Shown here one piece after another: positions 33,786 through 41,488 of a stretch of 56,014 nucleotides of DNA. Every line of letters starts with the position of its first letter. Position 1 is the first letter of the stretch. Origin of the DNA: Aestuariibius violaceus (lineage in GTDB: Bacteria > Pseudomonadota > Alphaproteobacteria > Rhodobacterales > Rhodobacteraceae); NCBI RefSeq assembly GCF_040779325.2, contig NZ_JBFONT020000013.1, positions 1-56,014 on the forward strand. The letters are read 5' to 3'. A program made the position numbers and the translations under genes. The notes under the pieces were generated by a model that saw nothing but the letters and a program-made list of their open reading frames with translations, searched no databases and was not told the DNA's origin.

Positions 33786-34607
33786 TTAATTTGCCACGAT
33801 GAAGGCGTCGGTAAAGCCCTCGGACCTCACAGCTGCGAGAAGGCGCGCGCGTTCCTCGGTCGACGACGCCGGACCGACGAGGATCCGGAAGGCATTGCCG
33901 CTGGCCACGACGCGGGCCGGCAGATCCTCGGCCGTGAGCCGCGCGGCGGCCGCATCGGCATTGCCGCGGCTGGTCGAGGTGGCGGCCTGGATGAAGGGCC
34001 GGTCGAGGGAGGCGGCGGGGGTGGCTGTGGCGCCCGCTTCTGCCGCGTCGATGGCTGCGGCGGCCCCGGCGATCGGGTCGGCCCCGTCGAGCGGCTGGGT
34101 CTCGATCGCGCCGGGCGCCTCAAGCCCTTCTGTCGCGGCCTCGGGCGGCGCCTCGACGACGACCTCGACCTGTTCGGTGCGCACGGCGACGACGTTGAGC
34201 TCGGTTGGCTGGCCCGCGACGATGCCGAGCGCCTGTGCGGCGTCGGAGGAGACCTGAAGCCGTGGTCCGGGCGCTTCACGCTCGCGCCGGAAAAGGGCGC
34301 CGGTGACGTTGATGTCGGTCTGGGTGTTGCGGATGATCACCCGCTCTGGCTCTTCCACGTCGGGATGGGCGACCCAGATACCGCCGAGCGACGGGCGCCC
34401 GTCCCACAGCCCCGGTTCGGTGACCGAGAAGATGTCGGGTTTTTCGACGTCCTGTTCGATGACGTTGACCTGTCCGGGGCCTGCGGCGGCCACCGCCGCG
34501 CTGTCGTCGGAGCTGTTGCCGCCGCCACCGCCAAGATTGAAGCCATCTTCGCATCCGGAAAGCGCGATCAGAGCGATCGCCGCGGGAAAGAGCCTGCTAA
34601 CGGTCAT
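33786..34607 (-). CDS. SPOR-domain lipoprotein (RlpA-like context)
   Basis: The 273-residue protein has a lipoprotein signal, LIALSGC with Cys19, then a Gly-rich linker, a central domain (TEPGLWDGRPSLGGIWVAH, VIIRNTQTDINVTGALFRRE) and a C-terminal SPOR domain of about 70 residues (PFIQAATSTSRGNADAAAAR to GFTDAFIVAN). SPOR domains bind denuded septal glycan. The central part resembles the double-psi barrel of RlpA lytic transglycosylases, but I do not see the catalytic residues with confidence. It precedes dacC. Confidence 0.82.
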   Translation of the reverse strand: MTVSRLFPAAIALIALSGCEDGFNLGGGGGNSSDDSAAVAAAGPGQVNVIEQDVEKPDIFSVTEPGLWDGRPSLGGIWVAHPDVEEPERVIIRNTQTDINVTGALFRREREAPGPRLQVSSDAAQALGIVAGQPTELNVVAVRTEQVEVVVEAPPEAATEGLEAPGAIETQPLDGADPIAGAAAAIDAAEAGATATPAASLDRPFIQAATSTSRGNADAAAARLTAEDLPARVVASGNAFRILVGPASSTEERARLLAAVRSEGFTDAFIVAN

Positions 34608-34812
34608 GGATTGTCCGTCCCTTTGCCTGTCTGGGGCAGTGTGCCCCGCTTATCTGGGGACGTTGCCCCGCTGCCGCCGATCCGGTCTGAGGCCGGATTT
34701 CGACGCAGTTTAACGCTACCGGGCCGTCGTGGGAAGCCTGCCGGTTCCCTGGTCGGCGATTTTCCGGACGGCTTGCGGAGCGCGCCCCGGCGCCGTATCT
34801 GCGGAGACGACC

Positions 34813-34902
34813 GGAGGAGTGGCAGAGTGGTCGAATGCGGCGGTCTTGAAAACCGTTGACCGTTAACGCGGTCCGTGGGTTCGAATCCCACCTCCTCCGC
34901 CA
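34813..34902 (+). tRNA. tRNA-Ser (anticodon TGA)
   Basis: A complete 90-nt tRNA with an encoded CCA: acceptor arms GGAGGAG (34813-34819) and CTCCTCC (34892-34898), discriminator G, D-loop block AGAGTGGTCGAAT, anticodon loop CTTGAAA with TGA at 34847-34849, a long class II variable arm and T-loop GGTTCGAATCC. It reads UCA and other UCN codons. An integrase remnant begins 150 nt after it, so this is the likely integration site of the island to the right. Confidence 0.97.
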
Positions 34903-35052
34903 TCTTTGGATGTCATGAGGCTATCGTCGATATCGTGGATTAGCTTTTTGCCCTTGTTCTCAGGAGGTAGAGCTGATTCGTGATTATCTTTCTTTCGGCC
35001 TGCTTGTCGTCGCATTTGTTCAATGGGTGATATGATATGCGGTGTCAGATCG

Positions 35053-35340
35053 ATGACCCTCCATCGTGGAAAACTCACCAAACGGCTTGTTCAGTCTCTG
35101 CGCGCGGGACGGCATGGTGATGGCGGCGGGTCAGATCTTGTTGTGACCACTCCGGTGCGCTTCGCTGGATCGTGCGTTTGACGGTTTCGGGGCATAAAAG
35201 TCGATACGGTCGGCCTCTTCGTACTGATTACGGGTTGGGAAGCGCGGCTCTAGTTTCCCTTGATGAAGCTCGCGCGCTTGCTTTGGAGTGTCGAAAGAGA
35301 GCTCGTCGCGGTGAACCGGGGGGCTCACGACGCAGGTGAC
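35053..35340 (+). pseudogene. Tyrosine integrase, N-terminal remnant with frameshift
   Basis: From ATG 35053 the frame reads LTKRLVQSLRAGRHGDGGGS then DLVVTTPVRF, the start of a DUF4102-type phage/island integrase. A frameshift near 35165-35180 moves the reading to WIVRLTVSGHKSRYGRP, then YGLGSAALVSLDEARALAL and stops at about 35340. These are consecutive pieces of the arm-type DNA-binding domain. The core-binding and catalytic domains are absent. The position right after tRNA-Ser is the classic integrase location. Confidence 0.75.
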
Positions 35341-35441
35341 ACTCATCTTCGAGAGTGTCGCATTGCAGGTCGTTCAAGATCACCGATCGACCTGGTGACC
35401 CGTCCCGTTTGAGCACAGTGATCTTGAGTGGAAGACTGGCT

Positions 35442-35530
35442 TGTTCGAAGGAGAAGGCTCGCTTGAAGCGTCTCCTGGCTGATGCCGAACTCGATAAGGT
35501 GATCCTGAAAGAGGCCGCCTCGGGAAACTC
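35442..35530 (+). mobile_element. IS3-family OrfA C-terminal remnant
   Basis: The plus strand reads SKEKARLKRLLADAELDKVI then LKEAASGN, the leucine-zipper end of an IS3-family OrfA. About 30 codons remain. It continues the decayed integrase region and is abutted on the right by an IS110 fragment in the opposite orientation. Confidence 0.6.
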
Positions 35531-35563
35531 TGGTATGGCCCTCCCTGGTGATGTTGCCCAGGC

Positions 35564-35910
35564 GCTCTTTGCCGCACTTCACATCGGGTTTCACATACAT
35601 CGGTGGCATCAACCGGACGGTACGACCGAGCGTCGACAGCTCCCGCGCCCGATCGTGGCGCGACGCGCAGGCTTCGACGCCGATACGACAGGGTTCAAGC
35701 TGCTCGAAGAACGTGCGCCCCTGACGTCGCCTGAAGGGCCGGTTGAAAGCAGCCTGTCCATCTTCGGCGACGCCAGGACCATGGAAACCGGATCTGGCCA
35801 AATCCAGGCCAACGGTCGCAACTTGCATGGGCAGGCTCCTCGCAATCGCAGATTACGACACCTGCCCCATGCCGCATCGCGACACCGGAGAGCGCGAGAC
35901 ATCCACCCAA
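35564..35910 (-). mobile_element. IS110-family remnant: left end and transposase N-terminus
   Basis: On the minus strand ATG 35828 opens an IS110 transposase N-terminus (MQVATVGLDLARSGFHGPG, then CRIGVEACASRHDRAREL, RTVRLMPPMYVKP), lost after about residue 88 near 35564. The 82 nt before the ATG (to 35910) match the 81 nt before the IS110 ATG at 55825, including TTGGGTGGATG and GGTGTCGTAATCTGCG. The catalytic C-terminal domain is absent. Confidence 0.8.
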
Positions 35911-36077
35911 CCTGCTCTCTAACCACGTGAAAAGTCGGTCGCTTCAGCCAATTGCAGACACGGTTGAATTCTGAAGAGTTCAACGATAGCGCTTAGATCA
36001 TGAAGTGCTTCCTTAAAATCGCTGCTGCATTAAGAACAGGCACGTCAAGGAAATCCTTCGAAAATATCTTAAAAACA

Positions 36078-36194
36078 ATGGCTTATCCCAGGGTCAACGT
36101 ACCGCTGGCGGGCATGCCTTGGTCGATGACCCGTGTCTCCGGTATGCACGATGGAAGGGATTTAGCCGCAAGGGGTGACGTGTCGGGTCTGTGA
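36078..36194 (+). pseudogene. PAAR-like N-terminal stub
   Basis: A 38-codon frame from ATG 36078 reads AYPRVNVPLAGMP, then TRVSGMHDG. It resembles the first strand block of PAAR/DUF4150 spike-tip proteins (VNxPGxGMPxxxRVxDMHxC) but ends about 55 residues early and lacks the metal-binding Cys. Its stop overlaps the GTG of the DUF4123 gene, the normal neighbour of PAAR genes. An internal deletion is the simplest reading; identification is tentative. Confidence 0.4.
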
Positions 36195-36772
36195 CCAAGT
36201 CATGGAGATATACGGATTCCGGAGCGATCGAGCCGCTTATGGCATGGGATCCGGACTGGCCGTCCCGGACCGTTCCGTCGACGCTGGAACAGGTACTCTC
36301 GTTCGACCAAGAACACGTCTATGCCGTGATTGACGCGGCCAAGGTCTTCGGACTTCCGGAACTCCTGCACGCATCCGAGCTTGAGCACGGATGTCTCTAC
36401 CATGGCCGCGCGAAGGAAGAATGGGGGGACGTAGCACCCTGGCTTGTACGGCTAGACCCGGACCATGGCTTGACGCGCCAGCTTTTCCTGCCCGGCGACG
36501 ATCGCGCGGCGCTATCCTTTCAGAAGGCCGCGGCGCTTTTCCTGCTGTCAACGGACGGTTTCGACGCGGTGGCGGCCCATCTTCGCCGGTTTACCAAAAT
36601 GCGGGCGGAAGACGGGCGCGTCCTGATGCTTCGTTTTTATGACCCGGTCACGTTTTCGGACCTGTTGGACGTGATGCCACCGTCACAGGTCGCAGAGCTG
36701 CATGGGCCCTTCAAGATCGTCTGTCTCCAGGCGAACGGCACCTGGTCTTGCACAGAGGCCGTACCATGCTGA
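36191..36772 (+). CDS. DUF4123 protein, T6SS effector adaptor/chaperone
   Basis: The 193-residue protein matches DUF4123 by layout: YAVIDAAKVFGLPELLHASE at about 43-62, then EHGCLYHGRAKEEWGDVAPW with LVRLDPDHG, and LMLRFYDPVTFSDLLDVM near 143-160. DUF4123 (Tap/Tec) proteins load a toxic effector onto VgrG or PAAR for type VI secretion. The GTG start at 36191 overlaps the PAAR-like stub. The gene overlaps the next by 7 bases (ATGCTGA). It implies that the downstream large protein is a T6SS cargo. Confidence 0.8.
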   Translation: MTKSWRYTDSGAIEPLMAWDPDWPSRTVPSTLEQVLSFDQEHVYAVIDAAKVFGLPELLHASELEHGCLYHGRAKEEWGDVAPWLVRLDPDHGLTRQLFLPGDDRAALSFQKAAALFLLSTDGFDAVAAHLRRFTKMRAEDGRVLMLRFYDPVTFSDLLDVMPPSQVAELHGPFKIVCLQANGTWSCTEAVPC

Positions 36773-37488
36773 CTCTTTCGAATGAAACGCTTGCCGGCCT
36801 GGACGCGCTTCAGATTGACCGCGACGTGCGCAGTATCGCGGATTGGCTCTACAGCAGGTTCGAGCCGTGGTTTCTACAGATCGGGGCAGGATCCCACGAC
36901 GTCGCCCGTTCGGTACGGCGCATCCAGCAATGGTCGGACGTCAGGGCCCTCAGACGCGATAAGGACATCCGAATGCTGGCGCTCATGAGCCTGACTCAGG
37001 GGACATTCTTTCACGCCGACCCGAGGTTTGCGAGGACGCTCGATCGGGCCGTCCGGCGATTTGAGCTTGATCCAGACGCAAGGCTCGACGGTATCTACGC
37101 AGCCTTCGAGGGATGGCGCCGGGAGGTCGTGGGCCCGGGCGGCTGGCGCACAGTTGCTGACAGGACCGCAGCGCTCCTGATAGACACAGCTGTTATTGAG
37201 ACGGCCAATCCCGACGAGATTACCACCCATGTCCTCCCCGCACAGGCCAAATGGACGGGATCGGCTGCTCAGGATCTTTTCCTGAAGTTGGTCGTGGACG
37301 AAGGCAGGCACCGGTCGCTGCCCACGCGCCGCCATCACGCCTGCCACATGGCGATATCGACACTCATCGGATATCGCTGGATGACGGACCCCAAACTGAC
37401 TTGCCTTGCCGGTCTGCTCTCGAACGAAAGCGATCCCGAGGCGATGGCCCAAGGCCTTGCAGGACGACTGACGGAGCATAGCATCTGA
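36766..37488 (+). CDS. Hypothetical protein in the T6SS effector cassette
   Basis: I do not recognise this 240-residue protein. It starts at ATG 36766 (MLTLSNET), overlapping the DUF4123 stop, and its TGA shares a base with the next ATG (TGATG), so it is made in register with its neighbours. It is soluble, largely helical, with Arg/Asp/Trp-rich sequence and blocks such as IADWLYSRFEPWFLQIGAG and FLKLVVDEGRHRSLPTRRHH. The position between adaptor and effector suggests a second adaptor or a structural co-cargo. Confidence 0.72.
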   Translation: MLTLSNETLAGLDALQIDRDVRSIADWLYSRFEPWFLQIGAGSHDVARSVRRIQQWSDVRALRRDKDIRMLALMSLTQGTFFHADPRFARTLDRAVRRFELDPDARLDGIYAAFEGWRREVVGPGGWRTVADRTAALLIDTAVIETANPDEITTHVLPAQAKWTGSAAQDLFLKLVVDEGRHRSLPTRRHHACHMAISTLIGYRWMTDPKLTCLAGLLSNESDPEAMAQGLAGRLTEHSI

Positions 37489-39119
37489 TGGCACATGACG
37501 ACCCCTTTGATCCTGATAGCACCGACGGGGCCGCAGGTGACGCAGCGGGTGCCAGTCCACAGCCCGTGGGGCACAGTGTCCATCCTTGCAACAACTGGGT
37601 CGACGTCATCGCGCTAGACGAGGTGACCGGCGAACCAATCGCGGACCTGCCCTACAAGGTCTTCGATGTGCCAACCGGTGACGAGGTTGCCTCAGGCACC
37701 ACCGATGGCTCGGACGTTCCGCAAAGCCACTGCATCGGCGATGAATACACCGAACTGGTGGTGTTTTTTGGAGAAGATGCCGCCATCGACGAAGCTCGCG
37801 AAAACATCGAGAGGATGCAGCGCGATCGTCAGCTTGCCGCCCAGCACCAGGCCGAATGGAATGGCATCCCCGCCGGCCTTGCCCGAGAGGAATTCGAGGC
37901 GCAGTACGTCGCCTTGATCCGCAGGACGGGCCGCCTTGTCAGCCCCCGGATCGGCATCCTGGAAATGTCGTGGCACGGCTGGGGCGGCATCTTCGATCAT
38001 ATCCTCGGCGGGGCCGAGTACGCGCGGGAGGAATTCTTCCGCCTCAACATTCGCCTTTGTTGGGAGGAGTACCAGCTTGTCACAGGCGGGCGCGATGCCA
38101 CCCGCGGAGAGGCGTTTGGCGGAGGTATCGGCAACGGTCTGACCTTCGGGTTCGGAGAAGAATTCGCCGCCTACCTCGATAGCGTGATGCTGTCGGACAA
38201 GACCTATTCTGAGATCTTGGCTGAGCGTCGCCGCATTCAGGATATCGAGCGGATCTCCCACCCCAACTACTTTCTGACCGGAGAGATCGTCGGCGTCATC
38301 CCGACCATCTTCATCCCCGTCGGCGGTGCGGCAGCGGCGGGCGCGCGCACAGCCGCGACGACAACAGGCGCGGTCGTCCGCGGCGCGGCTTACTCCGCAA
38401 CCGCCGGCTTCACCTTGGGAACGATCGAAGGCTTCGGCAATGCCCGCGGTGGCTTCGTAGAGCGGATGCGTCAGGGCCTGATCGCGGGCACTTTCGCTGC
38501 GGTGGGCAGCCTTGTGCTGGCCGGTCTTGGCGTCCTCGTCGTGCGCGGCGTGTCACGCCGTGTCCTTGTCGCCCGCATCGCGACACGACCTCACTGGAGA
38601 AGCCCGGCCCAGAAGGACATCGTCGCTTGGATCGGCACCGGCATCCGCAATCACCCGCTCCGCCAGGCCTATGAGGCCGCGGTACCGGACCGTGTCGGCC
38701 GCATCGCGGCTGAGCTGACCGCCGATGCCTCCGACGAGGCCGCCGAGCAGATCGCGCGCCGCGCCAGCCAGATGCGCCGAGAGATCGGAGAGGAGTTCAA
38801 GGACGTCACTCCCAGCCCACTGATCGACTACATTCGCGAGGTGAACATAGCCCGCTATGACGACCCTCTCGGGCCGACATTCGACCGCTTGCTTCGGGAC
38901 AAGCTTCAGGCAGGTATGACGCGGCGCGAAGCTTACGAATCCATCATCGCTGGCGCACAGAGGCCGAACCCGGATGTCGACCGGCTGCTTGCCGGCTTTG
39001 ACCAGTGGCTCTCCGGCAAACCGCCGGAATTCATCGCAGAGCACTGGGAGCGCCTTGCCCCCCAATTCGCGGATGATGCGAGCGCGCTGCGTGACTTGAT
39101 GAGGAGAACCGGACAATGA
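37488..39119 (+). CDS. Putative T6SS effector with membrane-spanning centre
   Basis: The 543-residue protein has three parts. Residues about 30-95 are a small beta-rich domain (HPCNNWVDVIALDEVTGEPI) followed by a helix (100-125). Residues about 208-275 hold a GGGIGNGLTFGFGEEFAAYL block and a charged helix (YSEILAERRRIQDIERI), then a long Gly/Ala-rich segment with several membrane-compatible helices (263-358). Residues 360-543 form a soluble helical C-terminus with RREAYESIIAG and a Trp/Pro-rich end; no known nuclease or lysin motif is visible. It has no signal peptide. It follows a DUF4123 gene and overlaps a candidate immunity gene, the usual effector position. Confidence 0.7.
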   Translation: MAHDDPFDPDSTDGAAGDAAGASPQPVGHSVHPCNNWVDVIALDEVTGEPIADLPYKVFDVPTGDEVASGTTDGSDVPQSHCIGDEYTELVVFFGEDAAIDEARENIERMQRDRQLAAQHQAEWNGIPAGLAREEFEAQYVALIRRTGRLVSPRIGILEMSWHGWGGIFDHILGGAEYAREEFFRLNIRLCWEEYQLVTGGRDATRGEAFGGGIGNGLTFGFGEEFAAYLDSVMLSDKTYSEILAERRRIQDIERISHPNYFLTGEIVGVIPTIFIPVGGAAAAGARTAATTTGAVVRGAAYSATAGFTLGTIEGFGNARGGFVERMRQGLIAGTFAAVGSLVLAGLGVLVVRGVSRRVLVARIATRPHWRSPAQKDIVAWIGTGIRNHPLRQAYEAAVPDRVGRIAAELTADASDEAAEQIARRASQMRREIGEEFKDVTPSPLIDYIREVNIARYDDPLGPTFDRLLRDKLQAGMTRREAYESIIAGAQRPNPDVDRLLAGFDQWLSGKPPEFIAEHWERLAPQFADDASALRDLMRRTGQ

Positions 39120-39559
39120 CGATACGTGTGCTCGGCGGGCGACCGGAAGACCGGGATCATGCACTCTACGATGATGAGACTGGTCAGTTCGAACGCCGGA
39201 AGGGTTTGGCTCCGCTGGATGACCTCCGAGGTGGCTTCACCGAGCTCTCCGAGGGGGATTTCTGGGGCGTTTTCCGGCGCGACGACGACAGCAAGGTCTA
39301 TTTTCGCAATGACCGCATGTACGCGGACGATCCCGATCGTTTCCTCGTCTTCGTGGATATCCTAGGGCCGACACAGGCCCGCGCCCACTACGTGTTGGAC
39401 GGGGAAATCGTCGAGCAGGCCGTCTACACCAGGGTCACCGGGATCGGGGTCAATCCCTTCGATGCCTTTGAAGAGGACGTCGACAAGCTGATGTTATTCT
39501 CCAAACAGCATGAGCCGCGCCGGGTAAGGTGGCCCGATCTTTTTTCGCAGGAACTCTGA
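39116..39559 (+). CDS. Putative immunity protein
   Basis: The 147-residue product is small, acidic and cytoplasmic in appearance, with FWGVFRRDDDSKVYFRNDRM in the middle and DAFEEDVDKLMLFSK near the end. I recognise no family. Its ATG overlaps the effector's TGA by four bases (ATGA), which keeps it coupled to the effector, as expected for an immunity gene. The role is inferred from position and size only. Confidence 0.6.
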   Translation: MTIRVLGGRPEDRDHALYDDETGQFERRKGLAPLDDLRGGFTELSEGDFWGVFRRDDDSKVYFRNDRMYADDPDRFLVFVDILGPTQARAHYVLDGEIVEQAVYTRVTGIGVNPFDAFEEDVDKLMLFSKQHEPRRVRWPDLFSQEL

Positions 39560-40193
39560 GCGAGGATCGGATTGGCCTGCTATCTAATGCGGCCGCAGCG
39601 CACTCTATCGCGCCGTGACGTTCGATCGTCGATGTCATTACCCGCTCCTGCCGCTTTACCCTGGGTAATGTGCCGCCATCTCCATCGGCAAAGACGCAAG
39701 ACAGTTTGATTGGATGGCGCGAAAATCTTCTGTCAAAAGGGGGGCACGGTCTGAACTGCTGCGCAAACGCGGACAGGAGGACAGGCGTCTCAGCCTAAGG
39801 ATATCCGTCAGATTGGACTGGCGTGAACCTATGTTGGGTTTGATGAGTTCGCGTTCGTTGCGTGACATGCACTCACCGCAGGAAGTCCACAACTTCAAGA
39901 GAATGACTTTGCAAAGGGCGACGGTTGAGACGCTTGCAAAGGTGGCAATTGGCGTCGTCGGCAAACCGTCAGTTTCGAGTTGATCATCCGAGATCGCGTC
40001 GACGGCTTGCGAACTTGTGGTGTTCTGAAAGGATCCTAAAGCCTTCTTCGCGCGTCGGTACGGAGCACAGAGCGACGAGTATAGGCAGTTGACAGACACG
40101 AACCGTATGCCTCTTTCCGGGCGACAAAGCCAAAGGTATTCGTTGCAGCGATATCGCAGGCCGATGAGGCGGATTGGCATCTACAATGCCAAC
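39560..40193. other. Non-coding or decayed stretch
   Basis: No gene is convincing here. Short frames exist on both strands (about 39656-40180 minus, 39714-39983 plus), but their composition does not look like protein and I recognise no motif. It separates the T6SS cassette from the dispersed repeat at 40194 and probably holds decayed sequence. Confidence 0.5.
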
Positions 40194-40322
40194 GCGCATG
40201 ATGGCAGCGACACATCCAGTCAGGCCAAGTCCCCCGTCGTCATTCTCCCTTGTTCACAGATTTCCTGTGATCCTATCAAGAGCTCGGCCTTTGATCAGGA
40301 AGAGCCCAGTTACACATGCCCT
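40194..40322. repeat. Dispersed repeat, copy 2
   Basis: Partner of the repeat at 1-128, aligned from GCGCATGAT through GCAGCGACACATCCA, CTCCCTTGTTCACAG, CCTGTGATCCTATC, GAGCTCG to TTACACATGCC. It ends about 150 nt before the LysR gene. Same orientation as copy 1. Confidence 0.7.
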
Positions 40323-40471
40323 GGGCCGCGAGTGACGCCCCCTTCCGTCCTGCTCTGCTCGGGCGTTTCACGGCTTGCGGGGTCGGCGTTGCCCTTAATT
40401 TCCAAGGTCGTTGCGTTGTATCGCGTGCATGATTATGCCTTTTCGGCAACCGAGACGGTATCAGTCAAGCA

Positions 40472-41380
40472 ATGTCGTTCACGCTCAAGCAGGCCAAGTA
40501 CTTTGTCGGCGTGGCAGAGCATGGCTCTTTCAGTCGTGCCGCCGCGGAGCTGGCGATTTCTCAGAGCACGCTGACTGAAGCCGTAAAGGACCTGGAAGGG
40601 CATTTGGGGCTCAAGCTCTTTGAGCGCCGGAGACGCGGGGTGGAGATGACCCATCACGGACATGTCTTCATCCGTCATGCTAAAGCCATTCTGGCAGAGA
40701 TCTCCAATGCCGAGATGAGTCTTGCCGAGGAGCGCGGGACTGTGGCGGGGAGCTTGAACATCGGTGTCACCTCGCTGACTTCAGGTTACGTCCTGTCGGA
40801 CCTTTTGTCGCGATTTCGCAGGGCGCAGCCCGACATTGACGTCAGTGCGCTGGAAGACAGCGCGGAATATCTTGAACACCTGCTCATTGGCGGGGAATTG
40901 GATGTTGCCGTCATGCTCATTGACCGGTTGCGAAACCCGGCGGCCTTGCATTCTGAGCTTTTGGCAGTCTCACCCTATCGATTGTGGTTGCCTCTGGGCC
41001 ATCCGCTTTCCGCGCTTGAGAGCATCTCGCTTGAAGATCTTGCAGCTGAACCTCAAATCGTTCTCGACGTAGACGAGATGCAGGACGAAGCCGCGCGGCT
41101 GATTTCCAGCTTTCCAGTCAAGCCTCGCGTTGCGTTTCGTACACGATCGGTCGAGGCTGTCAGATCACTCGTGGCAAGCGGGGCTGGCGTCTCGTTCTTG
41201 CCGGATCTGGTCTATCGTCCTTGGTCGCTGGAAGGCGATCGGATCGACAGCCGGGATGTTTCAGCCAAGTTACCGGTCATCCAGGTCGGGTTGGTTTGGC
41301 GGCGCGGGGCCAGTGTGTCCGATGCCACGCGCATGTTCCTGTCTGTGGCACAAAGTTTTCACGCGCCGCGCCTCCGTTAA
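40472..41380 (+). CDS. LysR family regulator of the ydcSTUV-like operon
   Basis: The 302-residue protein has the LysR winged helix at 1-62 (LKQAKYFVGVAEHGSFSRAA, ISQSTLTEAVKDLEGHLGLK, LFERRRRGVEMT) and a periplasmic-binding-protein-like effector domain beyond 90. It is 108 nt before a TTG-started polyamine-type binding protein in the same orientation and probably controls that operon in response to the transported amine or its product. Confidence 0.92.
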   Translation: MSFTLKQAKYFVGVAEHGSFSRAAAELAISQSTLTEAVKDLEGHLGLKLFERRRRGVEMTHHGHVFIRHAKAILAEISNAEMSLAEERGTVAGSLNIGVTSLTSGYVLSDLLSRFRRAQPDIDVSALEDSAEYLEHLLIGGELDVAVMLIDRLRNPAALHSELLAVSPYRLWLPLGHPLSALESISLEDLAAEPQIVLDVDEMQDEAARLISSFPVKPRVAFRTRSVEAVRSLVASGAGVSFLPDLVYRPWSLEGDRIDSRDVSAKLPVIQVGLVWRRGASVSDATRMFLSVAQSFHAPRLR

Positions 41381-41381
41381 T

Positions 41382-41394
41382 TCGGAAAATCCGA
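41382..41394. promoter_or_regulatory. Short palindrome in the LysR/ydcS-like intergenic region
   Basis: TCGGA-AAA-TCCGA starts two bases after the LysR stop and 95 nt before the binding-protein start. It is the only perfect dyad I see in that gap and is a candidate LysR or other regulator site. Nothing more supports it. Confidence 0.3.
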
Positions 41395-41488
41395 TATCAT
41401 GGCTCAAAACTTTGAATTTGCCTGAATTTTGCGGCTTCTTCATGCTCTCATCAACAACAACGTGAATCGTAAAACGGGGAGCCTCACC

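Noticed and set aside
34604..35081. Small minus-strand frames crossing the tRNA (with GGIRTHG-type C-terminus)
   Set aside because: These are the familiar spurious translations of the antisense of tRNA-Ser.
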